DNA from: Mongoliibacter ruber
Lineage (GTDB): Bacteria > Bacteroidota > Bacteroidia > Cytophagales > Cyclobacteriaceae
Length of the DNA stretch: 64,000 nt
Assembly: GCF_003003005.1 (NCBI RefSeq)
Contig: NZ_PVTR01000002.1
Location: 458,831-522,830, forward strand
Direction of reading: 5' to 3'
In this document: piece after piece, positions 51,952 through 61,172 of the stretch
How the letters are laid out: each line of letters begins with the position of its first letter
How positions within the stretch are numbered: position 1 is the first letter of the stretch
Program-made: the position numbers and the translations under genes
The notes under the pieces: model-generated
What the model was told of the DNA's origin: nothing
Seen by the model: the letters and a program-made list of their open reading frames with translations, nothing else
Databases searched by the model: none

Positions 51952-54180
51952 TTGAAAAAGGTCAGGATGAGGTTATTTGCGTTTTTGTGTTTCTTTTGTA
52001 TCAGTGCATCTGTTTTTGCTCAGGTTGGGAAGATAAATCTTGATGGGATCGTTGCCAGAAAGATTGATTACCCGATCACTTTGGATGGTGAACTGAACGA
52101 GGAAATTTGGCTCGAAGAAGAGGGCTGGGCAGAGGATTTTACACAATTTTTTCCTTCGGATTCATCACTTGCTAATGCCCAAAGCAAGGTTAAAATCGCT
52201 TTCGATGAGAAGTTCCTATATATTGCCGCTGTCATGTATAATCTCGGCCCAAGAGATGAGTACGTGTCGACCTCATTAAGAAGAGATTATCGTGGGGAAC
52301 AAAACGATGGAATTTCATTCATCTTTGACACCTTTAATGACAATACAAACGCATTTCAGTTTGGGGTAAACCCCTATGGTGTCCAAAGAGAGTCTTTGAT
52401 AGCAAATGGAGGTATGATACCGTCAGACCTTAATTTGGCTTGGGATAATAAATGGTATTCCAACGCCAAGATTTACGAAGATTACTGGGTGGTAGAAGCC
52501 GCAATTCCTTTTTCAACACTTCGCTACAATGATGGAAGCGTCAATTGGAACGTCAATTTTTATAGGATTGATTCTAAATATAATGAGCGAAGTTCTTGGA
52601 CACCTATTCCCAGAAACTTCTCCATAATTTCTCTCGCTTTTTCCAGAAAATTGATGTTTGAGCAACCTTTGAAAAAGGAAACTGCCAACATTTCAATAAT
52701 TCCATATGCCGCAATGGCGACAGATCGGGATTTTCTTGCAGGTACCAGTAATCCTGCCAAACCAACATTTGGAGGTGATGCTAAAATCGGAATGGGGCCG
52801 GCTTTGAACCTTGATTTGACTATTAACCCTGATTTTTCTCAAGTAGAAGTGGACCAACAGGTAACCAACCTGGATAGGTTTGAGATTTTCTTTCCAGAGC
52901 AAAGGCAGTTTTTTCTAGAAAACGCTGATCTTTTTGCAGACTTTGGGACTTTGGGGATCCGCCCTTTTTTCTCCAGAAGAATAGGTGTAGCAAGGGATGA
53001 GAGAACCGGACAAAATGTACAAAATCAGATCCTTTTTGGTAGTCGGCTTTCGGGTAAACTCAACGAAGATTGGCGTGTAGGTTTGATGAATATGCAGACT
53101 GCAACTGATCCTGAGTTGGGTATAACGGGTAAAAACTACTCAGTAGCGGCCTTACAAAAGAAGGTTTTTTCGAGGTCGAATGTGGGGATCATTATGGTCA
53201 ACCAAGAGACTATGAACCCTGAAGGTGGGTTTCCTGTGATAGATCGTGACAAATACAACAGGCTTGCAGGCATAGATTACAATTTGGCTTCTGCGGACAA
53301 TAGGTGGACAGGTAAATTTTTCTATCACAAGACCTTTGAAGCAGATCAGAAAGATAATACAGGCGCACTGCATGCACAGTTGAATTATAATGACCTGCAC
53401 CTAATGGCCAGCGCATCTTATTCAGATGTACAGGAGAATTTTAATCCAGAGGTCGGATTCACGCCAAGAAGAGATTATAAAAGAGCTGCTTTTAGGTTTG
53501 GTTATCAGTTTTTCCCAAGATCAAAAATCATCAATAGACATGGTCCAATTCTGGAATCAGAGACATTGTGGAATCCGGAATTAGGGGTGACAGACGAACT
53601 TCATATTCTGAGCTATAGGATTCAGTTTCAGTCGCTTTCTACCTTGACCTTCCTTGCAAATAACCGCTACACGTACCTGTTTTTCGGCTTTGATCCTACG
53701 CGTACTGGTGGAGAGCCACTTGCTTCGGGAACTGATTACAGGAATACTTTTTACTCTGTTCAGTATTTTGGAAACGCCAGAAAACCTTTCTTCGTGACTG
53801 CAAGAGGTGATATTGGAGAATATTTTAATGGGGATATCAGAACCTTGCAAGGGGCTATGAACTGGAGATTGGGTTATTTGGCCAATATATCCATGAATTT
53901 TAGCTACAATAATATCAGACTTCCAGAACCGCAAAACGATGCTGATCTTTTCCTTATCGGTCCCAGAATTGACCTAACCTTTTCCAAAAGCCTGTTTTGG
54001 ACTACTTTTTTCCAATACAATAATCAGATTGACAATATCAATATCAACACCAGATTGCAGTGGAGGTATGCACCTGTCTCTGATTTATTTGTGGTTTATA
54101 CTGACAATTACTTCCCGGGTTCTTTTATTCCCAAACAAAGGGCTTTGGTCATGAAGCTTAATTATTGGCTGAATATTTAA
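51952..54180 (+). CDS. CBM9/DUF5916-type outer-membrane protein
   Basis: Product of 742 residues. Signal peptide at the N-terminus (start TTG at 51952 or ATG at 51967). A carbohydrate-binding family 9-like beta-sandwich spans about 30-240 (ITLDGELNEEIWLEEEGWAEDFTQFFP, YIAAVMYN, DGISFIFDTFNDNTNAFQF). A DUF5916 barrel follows (NPDFSQVEVDQQVTNLDRFEIFFPEQRQFFLENADLF) and ends LNYWLNI. Widely found next to membrane or peptidase genes in Bacteroidota. Ligand unknown. Confidence 0.88.
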   Translation: MKKVRMRLFAFLCFFCISASVFAQVGKINLDGIVARKIDYPITLDGELNEEIWLEEEGWAEDFTQFFPSDSSLANAQSKVKIAFDEKFLYIAAVMYNLGPRDEYVSTSLRRDYRGEQNDGISFIFDTFNDNTNAFQFGVNPYGVQRESLIANGGMIPSDLNLAWDNKWYSNAKIYEDYWVVEAAIPFSTLRYNDGSVNWNVNFYRIDSKYNERSSWTPIPRNFSIISLAFSRKLMFEQPLKKETANISIIPYAAMATDRDFLAGTSNPAKPTFGGDAKIGMGPALNLDLTINPDFSQVEVDQQVTNLDRFEIFFPEQRQFFLENADLFADFGTLGIRPFFSRRIGVARDERTGQNVQNQILFGSRLSGKLNEDWRVGLMNMQTATDPELGITGKNYSVAALQKKVFSRSNVGIIMVNQETMNPEGGFPVIDRDKYNRLAGIDYNLASADNRWTGKFFYHKTFEADQKDNTGALHAQLNYNDLHLMASASYSDVQENFNPEVGFTPRRDYKRAAFRFGYQFFPRSKIINRHGPILESETLWNPELGVTDELHILSYRIQFQSLSTLTFLANNRYTYLFFGFDPTRTGGEPLASGTDYRNTFYSVQYFGNARKPFFVTARGDIGEYFNGDIRTLQGAMNWRLGYLANISMNFSYNNIRLPEPQNDADLFLIGPRIDLTFSKSLFWTTFFQYNNQIDNININTRLQWRYAPVSDLFVVYTDNYFPGSFIPKQRALVMKLNYWLNI

Positions 54181-54704
54181 TCCAGCTGGTTTTTGGCAAA
54201 CTCCATAAACATATAAATAATCGGGGCAAAGAGTAACAGAGGAAAAGCGATCACAAACCATTTTGGGATGCCTGTACCGAATCCTGAACCGCTATGGAAT
54301 GAAAAATATTCTATCAAAATGAATATCAGTATCAGGTTAAACTTAATCCACCTCCATAATTTTGCGTTGATTTTTACCAAGGTTTCCACTTTATCCGGTT
54401 GATTCTGGACAGTATATTCCGAGATCCGTGGCTTTTGGTTATAAAGCGTAATTCCTAAGAATAAAATCGTGGCAATGATGGGGATAGAATAAGTCATGTT
54501 GCTGGCCCAATACTCACTGGGGTTGTCAAAAAAATTGTAGTCGTCTGCTACAGCTTCTGCACCGACATGCTGAAAATAATAAGTCATTACCCAAAGCCAG
54601 ATAAGTGAAGCGTAACCCAATATTTCTATTACCATTCCCCAAAAGCCCATTTTGGGTCTCTTTTCTAAATCGTCAATCGTTTCTTGTGGAAGTATATTTG
54701 CCAT
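54177..54704 (-). CDS. Membrane protein of unknown function
   Basis: Product of 175 residues from the ATG at 54704 (MANILPQETIDDLEKRPKMGFWG). About four helices: 24-43, 70-90, 120-138 and 150-170, with an extracytosolic-looking loop HVGAEAVADDYNFFDNPSEYW. A DUF1648-like look is suggested by NSMT-type Pro-Ile stretches (SIPIIATILFLGITLY), but I cannot assign it. Its end overlaps the convergent barrel gene by 4 bp. It follows the glycosidase gene by about 50 bp on the same strand. Confidence 0.65.
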   Translation of the reverse strand: MANILPQETIDDLEKRPKMGFWGMVIEILGYASLIWLWVMTYYFQHVGAEAVADDYNFFDNPSEYWASNMTYSIPIIATILFLGITLYNQKPRISEYTVQNQPDKVETLVKINAKLWRWIKFNLILIFILIEYFSFHSGSGFGTGIPKWFVIAFPLLLFAPIIYMFMEFAKNQLD

Positions 54705-54755
54705 TTTTTCTTTTGCAAAGTAGTAGATACTGTGATTATACATAGACTGTAAGTG

Positions 54756-57149
54756 TTAATTTGGTACCTCTACAGTATTCTTTCCCCCACCAAACACCAA
54801 AGTACCTTCCTTGGTTTCAACTTCCTTGTTATTGAGAAGCGCCTTTCCTTTTTTATCACCTGGGATTTTGAATTTTATTTCCCAATCTCCGGATTTTTGA
54901 ATGATTTCTGCTTTTAGGATACCATCCTTCACTTCATAGATGATACTCAATTCATTGTCGCCGATTTCTACGTTTTCTATTTTTGCCTCATTCCAACCTG
55001 TAGGCAAAGAAGGAGAAATATTTATTACTTTATTGGCTGCATCAGGCTGAATTCCAAAAAACTGGGTGACTATTGGGACTGCATAAGAGTACAAGTTCCA
55101 TGCTTGCGCCATCATCCCATAGTCAGGAGATACTTCATAGATAGATCCCGGCAAAGCATAACTAAAAGACCTTGTCATTCGCTTGAGGTAATCTAAGGCT
55201 TCGTCAGGCCTTCCATAATTATTTTCAGCTACAGCTTGTACACCTGTAGGAAGCGTCATGACTGCGCCGGTATAAGAGAATACTTTACTGCCTGCAAATG
55301 AGCCGTCTTCATACTCCGAGGCGTCATCTCTATCAATTCCTGTTACAAACACACCAAAAGGATTGACAAAACCTTTGCCTTTATCCAAGGCTTTAATGGC
55401 TTTGTCCTGGTCTGCAATCCCCATCTCCATAGGGGTGTTGACTACCCAGTTGTGAAACATTACAAAACCTCTCTTTTGGTTTCGTGGATAAGTCTGTACT
55501 TTTTTCTTTGTTGCCTGCAGCTCTTCTACAGCCCAAGGTTTGTTAAGTGTATCAGCCCGCACGATAGCAGCATCTATCATTTTCAAAGCTTCCGCAGTAG
55601 TGCCTATAAAGTCAGCATATGAGTTGAATTCGGCCACCCAAAACTCATCATTGATTTTTTGCTTCAGTTCAGAAGCAAGGCTTCTGTATTTGTCTTTGGT
55701 TTCAGCATCTTCTAAAACTTCAGCCATTTGGGAGACATCATCAAATGCCTTCTGTGTGTAGACAGCCACATCTATCATTTCCGATTCAAGACCATGGATC
55801 TCCATCATACCATAGCCATCTGGGAAGAGGTTTCCATCCTCATCATTTTCTTCCATAAGCCAATCCATGCCTTGGAGGATAAATGGATAGTACTTTTCCA
55901 AAAACGCCCTGTCGCCAGTCCACTGGTAAACCCACCAGATCAAAGAGGCAAATTGAGGAGTTTCATTGATATTTCCAGGGTTGAAAATGACACCATTTGT
56001 ACTTACCTCATGTATCACTTGCCCATTTCCGTTGCTTTCGGAAAGTTTGTGGATAAGTTCTATGGTGCTGTACACCAAGTCTTTTCTACCTGTAGCGATT
56101 GCGCCTTTTAAGGTATATTCATTGTCTACGCCAAACCACCAAGGATAGTCAGGCATTCCTGCCCCGAGTCCCCGCCCGATTTCAGGCACTTCCCGTACTA
56201 ACCATTCTGTATTGTATTTAACCCATTCAAAGGCCTTCTCCAATTCCTTGTCAGGAATAGTGACTTTTGATTTATCAGCGATTTTTCGATAATGGGTGAT
56301 TTTATCTTTCAGGTAGTTGTCAGCGTATTCATGAAGCAAGTCATAAGTCTTCTCCAGCTCATTTTGTGATTTATATGAACCTGCGATGTAAAAAGTGATT
56401 ACTTCTGATTTTTCTGGTGCAATCGTAAGATCATAGGAAAGTTTACCAGCTTTGCCTTTTCCTTGGGGGTTGTAATTGCATGTAGAAGAAGGTTCTTCAC
56501 TGTGCTTCGTAGGTCTGCCAGACCCAAAAAGCACATACCATTCATTACCCGCATCCTTACCCCGCCAGGCCTGTCTTTTGTCATCAAACTCCAAGTTATC
56601 CACAGAGTCAATCATGCCTACACGCTCTCCTAGCCAGACAGGCAAAAGGTCAGTATGGCCTGTAAATTCAAATTGGATAGATTTGCGCGACTTATCCACA
56701 TTTTTTATTTCAAATTCAATAACCATCCCCTCTCTTCCATCTGGTACAAATTGAAATCTTTCTATGTGCAAACCTGGAACCTGAGAATTGAAAATATGCT
56801 TATTTGCAATTGGGTAGTTGATAAATTCGTCCGCTTTATTAAGGCAATAGTAGTTATTATCTGATGTGATGGCTACCGTAAAACCATCCATAAGTTTGAT
56901 TGGGTGGTTCCAAATTCCTCCCATTTCCCCTTCTACATGAAAACCCAAATCCGGGAATGTTCCATCCTGATGTCCTACCATATACAGCCTGTCTCCAGCT
57001 GTCACATATGGTGAACCTAAGTATTCTTCATTTCCACTTATACCTTCAACGTCCTTGAGCAATTCTGTAAAAGGCTTCTTTGAAGCTTCATTCTGGCATG
57101 AAAAAAAGATTGTAGCTCCTAATAGTATAGATAAGGGTCTCAACATCAT
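54756..57149 (-). CDS. Six-hairpin glycosidase-like lipoprotein
   Basis: Product of 797 residues beginning MMLRPLSILLGATIFFSCQNE, with a lipobox at FFSC; the start is at the double ATG 57149/57146. After an N-terminal beta-sandwich, residues about 310-700 form an (alpha/alpha)6 glycosidase-like barrel: YPWWFGVDNEYTLKGAIATGRKDLVYSTIELI, NETPQFASLIWWVYQWTGDRAFLEKYYPFI and ENDEDGNLFPDGYGMMEIHGLE. A C-terminal beta-domain follows (NKVINISPSLPTGWNEAKIENVEIGDNEL). It resembles glycogen-debranching or amylo-1,6-glucosidase folds; substrate unknown. Overlaps none; the next gene upstream ends 59 bp away. Confidence 0.8.
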   Translation of the reverse strand: MMLRPLSILLGATIFFSCQNEASKKPFTELLKDVEGISGNEEYLGSPYVTAGDRLYMVGHQDGTFPDLGFHVEGEMGGIWNHPIKLMDGFTVAITSDNNYYCLNKADEFINYPIANKHIFNSQVPGLHIERFQFVPDGREGMVIEFEIKNVDKSRKSIQFEFTGHTDLLPVWLGERVGMIDSVDNLEFDDKRQAWRGKDAGNEWYVLFGSGRPTKHSEEPSSTCNYNPQGKGKAGKLSYDLTIAPEKSEVITFYIAGSYKSQNELEKTYDLLHEYADNYLKDKITHYRKIADKSKVTIPDKELEKAFEWVKYNTEWLVREVPEIGRGLGAGMPDYPWWFGVDNEYTLKGAIATGRKDLVYSTIELIHKLSESNGNGQVIHEVSTNGVIFNPGNINETPQFASLIWWVYQWTGDRAFLEKYYPFILQGMDWLMEENDEDGNLFPDGYGMMEIHGLESEMIDVAVYTQKAFDDVSQMAEVLEDAETKDKYRSLASELKQKINDEFWVAEFNSYADFIGTTAEALKMIDAAIVRADTLNKPWAVEELQATKKKVQTYPRNQKRGFVMFHNWVVNTPMEMGIADQDKAIKALDKGKGFVNPFGVFVTGIDRDDASEYEDGSFAGSKVFSYTGAVMTLPTGVQAVAENNYGRPDEALDYLKRMTRSFSYALPGSIYEVSPDYGMMAQAWNLYSYAVPIVTQFFGIQPDAANKVINISPSLPTGWNEAKIENVEIGDNELSIIYEVKDGILKAEIIQKSGDWEIKFKIPGDKKGKALLNNKEVETKEGTLVFGGGKNTVEVPN

Positions 57150-57208
57150 GTGCAAATCAATAAATGATGACAAAGTAAATTTAACCGTTTTTTCAATTCT
57201 TGTCCTAA

Positions 57209-57799
57209 TCAATCCGGTCTCGGAGTAGTGTCGATTGGAGTTATCAACACCTCAATAGGATTTGACTCAATGCTTGTCCCGTCTTCAAAGTCCATAAACA
57301 TGACTAATCTATGGATGCCTTGCAATTCAGGGTTTCTATTGAACACAAAGTAATACCTGCTGAAATTAGACTCATTTACAAAGCTGTTGATGAAATCTTG
57401 CTTTTCGATAAAATTCCTTGCATCAAAGGTAAATGCGCTGATCGTGAAAAGGTCTTCTCCTGCAGGGTGAGATGAAACAAAGCCTTGATTACTAAGTAGG
57501 CGGATATTTGTGACTTTATTATTGATTTCAAATTTCGGAAAACAATCGTCATCGTTGTTGGGAGTTGATGAAAACACCTTGTTCATGTTCATCTGTACAG
57601 CAAGATTATTTACTGTAAGCTCGGACTCATTGCTCCAATTCAATTCATTGAGGTCTTCAAGATTCAGTATTTTCGGAGTGATAGATACTGATTGAATGTC
57701 ATATTTTGTTTCAGAGCACTCACTATCACAAGATGTGTTGACCACGAGGGTAGAAATCAAGAATGCGATTAATAGAAATGGTAACTTAGTTGACTTCAT
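57209..57799 (-). CDS. DUF5034-like lipoprotein
   Basis: Product of 196 residues with signal LPFLLIAFLISTLVVNTSC (lipobox NTSC, Cys24). Two further cysteines follow at once (CDSEC), and another at about residue 86 (DDDCFPKF). The beta-rich body ends in an immunoglobulin-like strand (HRLVMFMDFEDGTSIESNPIEVLITPI). Resembles DUF5034. Function unknown. It lies 60 bp upstream of the glycosidase-like gene in the same direction. Confidence 0.7.
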   Translation of the reverse strand: MKSTKLPFLLIAFLISTLVVNTSCDSECSETKYDIQSVSITPKILNLEDLNELNWSNESELTVNNLAVQMNMNKVFSSTPNNDDDCFPKFEINNKVTNIRLLSNQGFVSSHPAGEDLFTISAFTFDARNFIEKQDFINSFVNESNFSRYYFVFNRNPELQGIHRLVMFMDFEDGTSIESNPIEVLITPIDTTPRPD

Positions 57800-57834
57800 A
57801 GGTATTTAATTTGTCACGAAGATAGGACTACTAG

Positions 57835-58767
57835 TTACAATTTTCCAATTTCTTTCCAAGTGACAAGTTTAATGTTGTTTTCTTCTAACAATTTTTTTGC
57901 TTTTTCGCTGGTGAAAAAATCAAAATCACCTTGACGCCATTTGCCATGCCAGTGGTCAAATCGTGTAGTGATTGCCTTCATTTCCTCATCATCATAAGCC
58001 ACATGAATCAACAAAACATTTACCCCAGGCTGTAACTCGTTCATTACATTGGTATAGTATTCAGGCAATCCTATTGAGTCATAAATCTCAGTGCTGGCAA
58101 TCAAAACATTGTCAATGATCTTTACTTGGTCTAGATTGATCTCTTTAAAAAGCTCTTTGTTGGGAACTACGACCTGTTGAAATAGGCCTTCCACCATCAT
58201 GGCAGGTATACCGTATTCTTGAGCCAATTTCAAATACGAGACCACAAATTCGGGTCTTCCATAAAATACACAGCCCATATGAGAATCCAAGTGGGTGGGT
58301 TGAATCCCAATAGCTAGTGCGGCATCTATTTGTGCACGAATTTCTTTTTCTACTTCCTCCGGACTTGCATTTTGAGCTACCGCAGCACAGTCAAAATGAA
58401 AATACCCATCCTTACCTACTAATCCAGGAACTGCATTTTTACCACTCAGCGGACCCCATCGGTAATTAAACCACTCATCTGTCAAGGTGATGTGTACTCC
58501 AATGTCCAAGCCGGGCATATCCTTGATCAGTTCTGCTACTTCTGTTGCCCAAGGGCTTGGCATCATGATGCTGGTGGAATTCACTATGCCTTTTTTCATG
58601 GCCTCTATGGTGGCGATGTTTTCAGAATGTGCCAAACCAATATCATCGGCATGAATGATGAGTAATTTGTCTTCGGCGCTATAGCCTAGTTTCTCAGCCA
58701 AATTGCGCTGTTGTGCATTGACTTGAAATATAATAAAGGCTAGAATGAATGTGGATAACTTTTTCAT
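57835..58767 (-). CDS. ChbG/YdjC-type carbohydrate deacetylase (secreted)
   Basis: Product of 310 residues with signal peptide MKKLSTFILAFIIFQVNAQ. The YdjC fold has the metal site Asp pair in LLIIHADDIGLAHSEN and the His-containing THLDSHMGCVFYGRP, then VNVLLIHVAYDDEEMK. Family members remove N-acetyl groups from chito-oligosaccharides. It may work with the glycosidase-like lipoprotein in the periplasm. Upstream gene is a small secreted protein. Confidence 0.9.
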   Translation of the reverse strand: MKKLSTFILAFIIFQVNAQQRNLAEKLGYSAEDKLLIIHADDIGLAHSENIATIEAMKKGIVNSTSIMMPSPWATEVAELIKDMPGLDIGVHITLTDEWFNYRWGPLSGKNAVPGLVGKDGYFHFDCAAVAQNASPEEVEKEIRAQIDAALAIGIQPTHLDSHMGCVFYGRPEFVVSYLKLAQEYGIPAMMVEGLFQQVVVPNKELFKEINLDQVKIIDNVLIASTEIYDSIGLPEYYTNVMNELQPGVNVLLIHVAYDDEEMKAITTRFDHWHGKWRQGDFDFFTSEKAKKLLEENNIKLVTWKEIGKL

Positions 58768-58912
58768 AGGTTAGGTTATTGGATTTTAGAAATAAGCGCT
58801 AATTTTTTTCAATTTAGCTAAAAGTATGGGTAAACTGCATTTGGGTCATCGGGTATTTAACCATTGATTGTATTCATACTATGATTGTTTATTTGAATAA
58901 TTGGGCAAAAGA

Positions 58913-58936
58913 AAAAGGGAGCGAAACGCCCCCTTA
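58913..58936 (-). terminator. Terminator of the 58952-59512 gene
   Basis: Minus strand AAGGGGGCG-TTT-CGCTCCCTT hairpin with one bulge, then TTTCTTTT. It lies 16 bp after the stop codon. Confidence 0.75.
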
Positions 58937-58951
58937 ATTGTCAATAAAATT

Positions 58952-59512
58952 TTACTCCCAACCCCAAGCTGGGCCAGGGCTATCTACTTCTTTACTCAGA
59001 TCAAACTTGACTGAGAAATACCTGTCACTCCCGATTCTTCTAAGGTTATAAGTAAACGACTCTTCATCTACCGTAATCCACCACACATTGTTTGCGGCAT
59101 AGGGAATCAGGTCTGTAGTTTCCTGATCAGCAGGGAAAAACTGAATTTTGGCCATTCCTGTGTTAGATGTTATACCACCATATTGGGTAACTTTATCTTC
59201 GCTTCCATCTTCGTGCCTATGGTCATGTTTCAGTTTGATCAAGCCATTTTCTTTAGTGAGTACCCAGGTTCGGGATTTGTCATCTCCTACGAAAAAGGGG
59301 ATGTGGATAAAATCATCTCCACAATCAACCACATGCATGATGAGGGCTTTACCTGAGAATGGATCGTTCTCAGAAGGCGTCATGAGTTCGCCTGCATAAG
59401 CTTTTCCACAGTGCTTTTTAAGTGTTTCCCAGAATTCCTCGTTGCCGGGTTTTTCCTGTGCCATGCTGTAAAATGAGCTAAGAACAAAAATAAAGGTTAG
59501 GATTTTTTTCAT
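58952..59512 (-). CDS. Secreted protein of unknown function
   Basis: Product of 186 residues with signal peptide MKKILTFIFVLSSFYSMAQ. The body contains KPGNEEFWETLKKHCGKAYAGELM, a cysteine-containing HVVDCGDDFIHIPFFVGDD and the histidine-rich LKHDHRHEDGSEDK, ending GPAWGWE. It looks like one of the conserved unnamed proteins of Bacteroidota that I do not recognise by function. His and Cys residues could bind a metal. Confidence 0.75.
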   Translation of the reverse strand: MKKILTFIFVLSSFYSMAQEKPGNEEFWETLKKHCGKAYAGELMTPSENDPFSGKALIMHVVDCGDDFIHIPFFVGDDKSRTWVLTKENGLIKLKHDHRHEDGSEDKVTQYGGITSNTGMAKIQFFPADQETTDLIPYAANNVWWITVDEESFTYNLRRIGSDRYFSVKFDLSKEVDSPGPAWGWE

Positions 59513-59608
59513 TTAGTATTGTGTATAATCGTTGAAAATAATCGCTAAATAAGCATTTTTCCTGCCTTTTGTGCAAACACTTTTATTTAACAGGTCGTTA
59601 ATTTTCCA

Positions 59609-61036
59609 ATGAAATACAGAAGAATTATAGTTTGGTTTAGAAATGATTTACGGGTACATGATCATGCGCCCTTATTTTCAGCTTCGGAAAATGGTGCTGA
59701 ACTTATCCCTGTTTATTGTTTTGACCCTAGGATGTTTTCCAGAGAGAATTTGGGATTCCCAAAGACGGGTCCTCATAGAGCCAAGTTTCTACTGCAGGCT
59801 GTGGATAACTTAAGAAGCAAGCTCAGGGAAATTGGGTCTGATTTGATAATCTGCCAAGGAAAGCCAGAGGAAGTTATATATGATTTGGCAGTTGAACTGC
59901 AGGCTGATGCCGTGTATTTTTCGGAAGAGGTGACTTCTGAGGAGAAATTTGTAGAGGAAAGCTTAGAAAAAAACCTGTGGAAAAAGGGTGTCAAAACGGA
60001 AAGCTTTTGGCAGAGCACATTGTTTCATTTGGAAGATTTGCCGTTTCCCGTTAGCCAAGTTCCTGAAGTTTTCACGCAGTTTAGGAAGGAATGTGAAAAG
60101 TATGGAAAGATTAGAAAAACTCTCACTACTCCTGCGAAATTGAGGTTTCCGGATTTGAATAGAAGTTTGGGAGATTTGCCAGATATGAGTACTTATGGTT
60201 TGGAGGAGCCGGAGTCTGACCCTCGGACAGTGTTGGTGTTTGAAGGTGGAGAAGAGGCAGGGCTTCGGCGACTTCAGACCTATTTTTGGGAAAATGATTG
60301 TTTGAAAGATTACAAACAAACCCGAAATGGGTTGATTGGTGCAGATTATAGTTCCAAGTTCTCTCCTTGGTTGGCTTTAGGCTGCCTAAGTCCACGTTAC
60401 ATTTTCGAAGAAGTAAAACGTTACGAAATTGAGCGGAAAAAGAATCAGTCCACCTATTGGCTGATCTTCGAATTGATCTGGAGGGATTACTTCCGCTTTA
60501 TTTCCAAAAAGCATGGAGAAAAAATCTTTATGCTTCAGGGGATCAAAAGCCATGTGGATAAGTGGCAGACAGATGAAAAGCTCTTTTGGAAGTGGGCTAA
60601 TGGTGAGACGGGAATTCCGTTTGTAGATGCCAACATGAGAGAACTCAATGCCACTGGTTTTATGTCCAATAGGGGCCGTCAGAATGTTGCTTCTTTTTTG
60701 GTCAATGATCTGGGGATCGATTGGACATGGGGCGCGGCCTATTTTGAAAGTCAGCTGATAGACTATGATGTCTGCAGCAATTGGGGCAACTGGATGTATG
60801 TGGCCGGGGTAGGGAATGACCCGAGGGAAAACCGCTATTTCAATATCCTAAGGCAAGCACAAAATTACGACAAAAAAGGAGAGTATGTCAGGATTTGGGT
60901 TCCTGAACTATCCTCAGTAGAAGGCTTTGGTGTGCATCATCCTCATGAGTTATCCACAAAGGACCTGAAAGCAAAAGGGGTGAGTTTGGGTGCAAGTTAT
61001 CCACATCCTATAGTGAAGTTTAAGGCATATCTTTGA
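59609..61036 (+). CDS. Cryptochrome-DASH family flavoprotein
   Basis: Product of 475 residues. Begins RRIIVWFRNDLRVHDHAPLF, the N-terminal alpha/beta photolyase domain (antenna pocket), and has the FAD-binding C-terminal half with GLIGADYSSKFSPWLALGCLSPRYI, ELIWRDYFRF, FMSNRGRQNVASFLVNDLGIDWTWGAAYFESQLIDYD and SNWGNWMYVAGVGNDPREN. DASH members repair cyclobutane dimers in single-stranded DNA and may act as light sensors. Fits the light-response theme of the carotenoid locus. Followed by a strong terminator. Confidence 0.94.
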   Translation: MKYRRIIVWFRNDLRVHDHAPLFSASENGAELIPVYCFDPRMFSRENLGFPKTGPHRAKFLLQAVDNLRSKLREIGSDLIICQGKPEEVIYDLAVELQADAVYFSEEVTSEEKFVEESLEKNLWKKGVKTESFWQSTLFHLEDLPFPVSQVPEVFTQFRKECEKYGKIRKTLTTPAKLRFPDLNRSLGDLPDMSTYGLEEPESDPRTVLVFEGGEEAGLRRLQTYFWENDCLKDYKQTRNGLIGADYSSKFSPWLALGCLSPRYIFEEVKRYEIERKKNQSTYWLIFELIWRDYFRFISKKHGEKIFMLQGIKSHVDKWQTDEKLFWKWANGETGIPFVDANMRELNATGFMSNRGRQNVASFLVNDLGIDWTWGAAYFESQLIDYDVCSNWGNWMYVAGVGNDPRENRYFNILRQAQNYDKKGEYVRIWVPELSSVEGFGVHHPHELSTKDLKAKGVSLGASYPHPIVKFKAYL

Positions 61037-61079
61037 CAGTTAAAAATCCCGATAAGTAATGTAAAATGTCTTTTAAATG

Positions 61080-61110
61080 CCGCAGCATTGCCAAACGCTG
61101 CGGTTTTTTT
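61080..61110 (+). terminator. Terminator of the cryptochrome gene
   Basis: CCGCAGC, ten-base loop, GCTGCGG and a seven-T run, 43 bp after the stop. Confidence 0.92.
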
Positions 61111-61172
61111 ATTTATATTTATTTCTTCCTGTCTTGGGGTCACCTTATAATTTTGAAAAATCAATACCGTTT

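Noticed and set aside
61077-61172. N-terminal extension of the VOC lipoprotein
   Set aside because: It would start inside the cryptochrome terminator; the lipoprotein signal begins at 61173.
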